This document shows, piece after piece, positions 58,379 to 64,000 of a stretch of 64,000 nucleotides of DNA. The notes beneath the pieces were generated by a model. It did not search any database. It had not been told where the DNA came from and saw only the letters and a program-made list of their open reading frames with translations. The DNA is from Bacteroidota bacterium (GTDB lineage Bacteria; Bacteroidota; Ignavibacteria; Kapaibacteriales; HRBIN21), in assembly GCA_030550275.1 (NCBI GenBank), contig JAUQPR010000001.1, positions 113,766 through 177,765 on the forward strand, read 5' to 3'. A program made the position numbers and the translations under genes. The stretch's first letter is position 1; every line of letters begins with the position of its first letter.

Positions 58379-59282
58379 TCCGGTACCGCTCCTGCTGGAG
58401 CGATTCCGCAACACGCTCCAAGGTGATGCGCTTCATGTACTGGCAAATCGCATCGGGCTTGAGCGCATAGAAGCGCTTGTCGGGATTCTCCCGCTGCAGC
58501 CGGTAGAGCAACCCCACCTCCGTGCCAATCACAAACTCCTGCGCCGAGGACTGCCGGACATGGCGCAGCATGCCATCGGTAGAGGCAACGATGACGGGAT
58601 GCTCCCCGACCATCCCCGTAGCACAGGCATAGAGCGGAGCCGACATACAGCCGCACTCAGGATGCAGCAACAGCTCCGCCTGCGGGTGCTGTGCCAGCGC
58701 TTGGCGAATCGTCTCCGGTGTTATCCCCGCGTGCACGTGGCATTCCCCCATCCACAGGTGGATTGCCCGCCCGGTCTGCGCCCGCAGCCATGCCCCCAGA
58801 AACATATCCGGCACGAACAGTACCTCCTTCTCCGGCGGAATCGCCTCCAGCACCGCCCGCGCATTGGAGGAGGTGCAGACCCAGTCACTTTCGGCTTTGA
58901 CCGCTGCCGAAGTGTTGATATAGGCAACCACCACCGCATCGGGATGGCGGGCTTTCCAGGCGCGGAGCTGTTCGGCAGTGATGGAATCGGCAAGCGAGCA
59001 GCCTGCCTCTAAATCCGGCAGCAGAATTTGCTTCTCCGGCGCCAGGATCGCCGCTGTCTCCGCCATGAAGTGCACGCCGCAGAAGACCACCAGCTCCGCT
59101 TCCGTGCGGACAATCGCCTGTGCCAGCGCAAGCGAATCCCCAACCACATCGGCGATCTGCTGCACCTCGGGAAGCTGGTAGTTGTGGGCAACGATGAACG
59201 CCCCCTTGCGCTGCTTGAGCTCCAGAACCTGCTCCTGCAGCACGCGGGTTCGTTCGTCGGCAGGTGCTGTGACGGCTTCCAT
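58293..59282 (-). CDS. nadA: Quinolinate synthase
   Basis: Condenses iminoaspartate with dihydroxyacetone phosphate in de novo NAD synthesis, using an oxygen-sensitive 4Fe-4S cluster. The 329 residues include VAHNYQLPEVQQIADVVGDS, the first cluster Cys in VVFCGVHFMAETAAILAPEK (Cys68), LLHPECGCMSA with the second ligand and PDAICQYMKRITLE with the third. GECHVHAGI and ASTDGMLRHV also fit. nadB is not nearby, so the iminoaspartate may come from an aspartate dehydrogenase or from a distant nadB. Single gene with its own promoter element. Confidence 0.95.
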   Translation of the reverse strand: MEAVTAPADERTRVLQEQVLELKQRKGAFIVAHNYQLPEVQQIADVVGDSLALAQAIVRTEAELVVFCGVHFMAETAAILAPEKQILLPDLEAGCSLADSITAEQLRAWKARHPDAVVVAYINTSAAVKAESDWVCTSSNARAVLEAIPPEKEVLFVPDMFLGAWLRAQTGRAIHLWMGECHVHAGITPETIRQALAQHPQAELLLHPECGCMSAPLYACATGMVGEHPVIVASTDGMLRHVRQSSAQEFVIGTEVGLLYRLQRENPDKRFYALKPDAICQYMKRITLERVAESLQQERYRIMVPEPIAQRARRALERMLALAASTPTR

Positions 59283-59302
59283 CGCGCCTCGGCTGTGGAA
59301 TA

Positions 59303-59310
59303 CAAAATTT
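59303..59310 (-). promoter_or_regulatory. Candidate -7 promoter element for nadA
   Basis: Minus-strand AAATTTTG, seven of eight TAnnTTTG positions, 20 bases before the nadA ATG, giving a leader of about 15 bases. Confidence 0.4.
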
Positions 59311-59361
59311 GCACCCTGCCCCTGCTCTGGGGACTGAGCCAGCTCAGGCAGCATGCTGATT

Positions 59362-60654
59362 TTACAGCGCGGCGTGGAAGCTCAGCAGACGCGCTAACTC
59401 GCCGGTCAGGCGCCTCCGTTCAAACTGCGCAACGTAGTCCTCCGACGGCACGGGCAGCTCCCCTTGGCGCCAGCGCTCGTAGAGCTCCTCCACGTGGCGG
59501 CGCAGCGTTGCCACATCTCCGGGTTCGGCACAGAAGGCGGCTCGGCTCTCTTCGGCAATCCGGCGAATTGCCCCCGCAGGGGCGCACACCAGCAGCGTGC
59601 GTCGCGCCCCCAGGTACTCGAAGAGCTTGCCCGGCGAGCGGAGTGGGACGTGGGCTTCCGACCACAGCACATGCGCCTGCAGCATCTGGGCAATCGCCTC
59701 CCGATGGGGCAAATAGCCCAAGATGCGCACAACATCGCCGAGCTGCAGCTCTTTGACCATGCGCTGCTCCCGCGGGCGCACAAGCCCAACCCAGCGAATC
59801 TCCATGTGCCGACGCGCTCCAGGATGCCGCTCCAAAAACTGCGCAATCGCCTGCAGCGTTGCCTGTGGGCTCCCGCCCTCGAACGTGCCCACGTGGGCGA
59901 TGACGAAGCGCTCCTCCGGAGGTCGTAAGTGCTCCAGCCCAGCGAAATCCTCTGCGTCGTAGCCGTGCGGGATGATGGCGATATCCTCATGCTCGAGCAG
60001 GTCGCCGTACCGGCGCAGCAACTCCTCCTTGAGTGCCCGCGTTGGGACGACCGCGCGCGCCATGCGTACCAGCACTGCACGCTCCAGGCGCTCATTGCGC
60101 CGGCGATGCCACGGCGTCGGGTACCGGCGCAAGGGGTCACCCACCCAGAGATCGCGGTAGTCCAGCACAAAGGGGAGCTCGGCTGCAGCAGCAAGCTCGT
60201 GCGCAAGCAGGAAATCCGTATACGGCGGTGCGGTTGCCAGCAGAATTGCCGGACGGTACTCCCGCAGGAGCCGTCTGCCGAGGCTGAGCGCCTCCGGCTT
60301 CCAGCCGATTGCCCGATCGGGAATCCAGCGGAACTGGCTCCACAGCCGCCACGCTGTCTCCAACCACTCCGGCGGCGCGCCGATCTGAGGGTTCTTGAAG
60401 CGGCGGCGAATCCATCGGGGGAGACCATCGCCCGGGGTGCGCACGATGGGAATCCGGCGCCGTTCGAGCTCCTCCAGCAGCGTTGGGTCAAAGGCGAAGT
60501 ACGCCGACGGTGTTGCGGTCAGCACTACCGGCTGCCAGCCGTATTCGGGCAGGTACTTGACGAACTTTGCAATGCGCTGCACCCCGCCCATGCCCATCGG
60601 CGGGAAGTAATACGCGATGACCAGCACCGTGGGTTGCCCTTGTTCGCCCACCAT
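59362..60654 (-). CDS. Glycosyltransferase, GT4-like
   Basis: A 430-residue GT-B protein. The acceptor half starts LVIAYYFPPMGMGGVQRIAK and continues with PFVLDYRDLWVGDPLRRYPT. The donor half has RFVIAHVGTFEGGSPQATLQ, ILGYLPHREAIAQMLQAHVL and the C-terminal RSPGKLFEYLGARRTLLVCA, where Lys and Glu would bind the nucleotide sugar. This type of protein is common in O-antigen and cell-wall glycan loci in Bacteroidota. It overlaps the downstream (gene-order preceding) peptidase gene by one base, so the two are co-transcribed with guaB and rpmG. Confidence 0.87.
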   Translation of the reverse strand: MVGEQGQPTVLVIAYYFPPMGMGGVQRIAKFVKYLPEYGWQPVVLTATPSAYFAFDPTLLEELERRRIPIVRTPGDGLPRWIRRRFKNPQIGAPPEWLETAWRLWSQFRWIPDRAIGWKPEALSLGRRLLREYRPAILLATAPPYTDFLLAHELAAAAELPFVLDYRDLWVGDPLRRYPTPWHRRRNERLERAVLVRMARAVVPTRALKEELLRRYGDLLEHEDIAIIPHGYDAEDFAGLEHLRPPEERFVIAHVGTFEGGSPQATLQAIAQFLERHPGARRHMEIRWVGLVRPREQRMVKELQLGDVVRILGYLPHREAIAQMLQAHVLWSEAHVPLRSPGKLFEYLGARRTLLVCAPAGAIRRIAEESRAAFCAEPGDVATLRRHVEELYERWRQGELPVPSEDYVAQFERRRLTGELARLLSFHAAL

Positions 60655-61766
60655 CAGAGGCTCAGCAGCTCGCGCGTTGCAGTTGTGAGCAGCTCAGCAC
60701 CGTTCGTGGTGACGCAGAGGTCATCTTCAATGCGGATGCCGAAGCGCCCGGGCAGGTAGATGCCCGGCTCGATCGTTACCACGGTGCGCTCCTGCAAGCG
60801 GAGCCGCGCCGGTGCTCGCGGAGACAGCGCCGGCGGTTCGTGCACGCTCAAGCCCAGCCCGTGTCCGACGCTGTGGCGGAAGTACTCCCCGAAGCCCGCC
60901 GCAGTGATCCACTCGCGCGCGGCGGCATCTACCGCACGGGCAGCCACCCCTGGGCGCACTGCCCCGATGGCGCGCTCCTGCGCTTGGAGCACCACCTGGT
61001 ACACCCGACGCTGCTCCGAGGAGGCACGCCCCAGAACGACCGTACGGGTCAGATCGCTCGAATAGCCGCGGACAAGGCAACCGAAGTCCATGGTGATGAG
61101 TTCGCCCGCACGCACGCGCTTTGCCGATGCCCGCCCATGGGGTAGTGCCCCGCGCTCTCCACTGGCGACGATTGGTTCAAAGGCGTCCCCCTCCGAGCCC
61201 AACTGCCGTGCAAGGTAGGAAAGCTCGGCTGCCAGCTCCCGTTCGCTCATCCCTTCGCGGATTCGCTCCAGCACCGCCTCAAAGGTCTTCGAGGCAATCC
61301 ACGCTGCCCGCCGCATGAGCTCGATCTCGGCGGGATACTTCTGCATGATGAGCGGCTCGACCATCTGCCGCAGCGGGCGAAGCCGCACCGGACGGAATCG
61401 GCGTCGCGCCTCCAACAGCGTCCCGTACGAGAGGTACTCCGGTTGAAACGCAAGGACGCTCACCCCATCGAGCGCTGCCGCGAGCGCCTTCAGTGGCTCG
61501 CGCGAGATATGCACCTGCAGCCCCTCCAGGGCGAAGAGCTCTTGGCGGACCTGCTCGGCGTAGCGGTCATCGGTGACGAAGTGCACCTGCTCGCGCAGAA
61601 CCAACAGCAGGGCTGAGGAGCCGGAGAAGCCCGTCAGGTACCGGATATGCGGCAAAGCGCTCAGGAGCGCCCCTCCGAGCCGATGTCGCTCCAACCGCTC
61701 CCGCAGCCGTGTAATGCGCTCCTGCGCCGCCTGTTGCAATTGCTCGCGCACCGCCGAAGAGGGCAT
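60654..61766 (-). CDS. pepP: Xaa-Pro aminopeptidase (M24B family)
   Basis: A cytosolic dimetal peptidase of 370 residues that removes N-terminal residues before proline. The N-terminal creatinase-like domain (RYLTGFSGSSALLLVLREQV, HFVTDDRYAEQVRQEL) leads to the pita-bread domain. The metal ligands appear in order: Asp in ITMDFGCLVRGYSSDLTRTV (two), His in FRHSVGHGLGLSVHEPP, Glu in VTIEPGIYLPGRFG and Glu in IRIEDDL. I used the ATG at 61766, since it lies four bases after the guaB stop. It could equally be a prolidase (pepQ), which has the same fold. Confidence 0.88.
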   Translation of the reverse strand: MPSSAVREQLQQAAQERITRLRERLERHRLGGALLSALPHIRYLTGFSGSSALLLVLREQVHFVTDDRYAEQVRQELFALEGLQVHISREPLKALAAALDGVSVLAFQPEYLSYGTLLEARRRFRPVRLRPLRQMVEPLIMQKYPAEIELMRRAAWIASKTFEAVLERIREGMSERELAAELSYLARQLGSEGDAFEPIVASGERGALPHGRASAKRVRAGELITMDFGCLVRGYSSDLTRTVVLGRASSEQRRVYQVVLQAQERAIGAVRPGVAARAVDAAAREWITAAGFGEYFRHSVGHGLGLSVHEPPALSPRAPARLRLQERTVVTIEPGIYLPGRFGIRIEDDLCVTTNGAELLTTATRELLSL

Positions 61767-61770
61767 CAGC

Positions 61771-63549
<1,779 letters not shown>

Positions 63550-64000
63550 TCAGAAGACCATCTGCACCGAGAGCTGGAGCTGGTCCAACAGCGCCGGCGG
63601 AGGTGAGTCGAAGGGCCAGTTCATTCGGGTGCGCAGAAGCTCGGTCCATCCTATTGCAACGCCGCTGCGGAGCAGGAAGTTTACCACCGGCGCTGCCTGC
63701 GGCATCCGCGCCTTGAGGACGCGCCGGACGAATTCGCCCACAATGAGCTCCGACCCCACGAACTCGATGAGCGAACTGCCCAGGTACTTCCACACCAGAT
63801 GCGCCGGGAAGATGACAGCCCGCTCAAACCCCAGCCCTATCCCCAGCAGGGGCGTGAGCTGGACAAGCACCATTCCGTCCCGCACTCCCCCAAAGCGCAA
63901 CTGCTGCCCGAAGGGCTGGAGTGCGTCCACTTGTGCGCCTTCAGCCAACGTGACCTGACTCCAGTGCAGCCCTCCGCCGGAGAGCAACAGGAGCGCCCCA
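63550..64000 (-). CDS. C-terminal part of an unidentified, probably outer-membrane beta-barrel protein (5' end outside window)
   Basis: An open frame runs from a TGA at 63550 to the right edge without a break, giving about 150 residues. It is made of amphipathic strands (HWSQVTLAEGAQVD, LGIGLGFERAVIFPAHLVW, VVNFLLRSGVAIGWTELLRT) and ends in QLQLSVQMVF, with a C-terminal aromatic residue, as expected for an outer-membrane barrel recognised by BamA. No family was recognised. A shorter cytoplasmic or periplasmic protein is possible. It is the last feature in the window and is upstream of, but separated from, rpmG by its own gap. Confidence 0.5.
   Translation of the reverse strand, partial: GALLLLSGGGLHWSQVTLAEGAQVDALQPFGQQLRFGGVRDGMVLVQLTPLLGIGLGFERAVIFPAHLVWKYLGSSLIEFVGSELIVGEFVRRVLKARMPQAAPVVNFLLRSGVAIGWTELLRTRMNWPFDSPPPALLDQLQLSVQMVF

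Overview
The window is a dense, GC-rich stretch of bacterial chromosome, cut at both ends: a rhodanese fragment on the left and a probable outer-membrane beta-barrel fragment on the right. The best guess for the host is a flagellated member of the Bacteroidota/Chlorobiota superphylum, possibly a Kapabacteria- or Ignavibacteria-like lineage. Three things point that way. First, a promoter-like octamer matching the Bacteroidota form TAnnTTTG recurs upstream of operons and tRNAs. Second, typical families occur together: DUF4175, DUF4159, bacilliredoxin, a receiver-less sigma-54 activator, a LolC/E-type permease and a eukaryotic-type citrate synthase. Third, there is a P/L-ring flagellum, so the cell has an outer membrane. 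The exact lineage is inference. No phage, insertion sequence, CRISPR array or rRNA was seen.

Layout. 1-3771 (+): rhodanese end, sigma-54 activator, MutY, DUF3108 protein and LolA-like protein. 3765-13807 (-): an eight-gene unit running from a DUF4175 giant through an ArsC-like phosphatase/reductase, a glycosyltransferase, a LegB-like dehydratase, threonine aldolase, thioesterase and a GH3 hexosaminidase to a prenyl synthase. 13925-16281 (+): bacilliredoxin, AI-2E-family permease, DeoC. 16352-20803 (+): pstS-pstC-pstA-pstB-phoU phosphate uptake, followed by era, dprA and tryptophanase up to 24268. 24263-29020 (-): flagellar rod and ring genes flgF-flgG-flgA-flgH-flgI-flgJ behind a strong FliA (sigma-28)-type promoter. 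29098-31764 (-): LolC/E-like permease, acyl-CoA dehydrogenase-like protein, peroxiredoxin. 31783-33417: tRNA-Glu, citrate synthase and tRNA-Val.

33485-37072 (+): membrane pyrophosphatase and exonuclease VII. 37069-42414: a Trp/Tyr-rich lipoprotein, an nfeD-stomatin pair, an intergenic region rich in hairpins, a D-hydroxyacid dehydrogenase, a lipoprotein and a coiled-coil protein. 42416-46224 (-): complex I subunits G-H-I and a small Cys-bearing membrane protein. 46328-50017 (+): a tightly coupled glycan cassette (GT-B-like protein, SpsF-like nucleotidyltransferase, split transketolase). 50023-56104 and 56064-57503 (-): TetR regulator, CoaBC, two ABC-2 permeases, a phosphofructokinase, MraY and MurF. 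57638-64000: DUF4159 protein, NadA, glycosyltransferase, Xaa-Pro peptidase, GuaB, ribosomal protein L33 and the right-edge fragment.

Genes are packed very tightly. Most neighbours on one strand overlap by 1-4 bases (ATGA or TGATG), and almost every convergent pair overlaps or nearly touches. No gap without a gene exceeds 300 bases. The main biological themes are envelope and cell-wall biogenesis, surface glycans, phosphate uptake, the flagellum and membrane bioenergetics.
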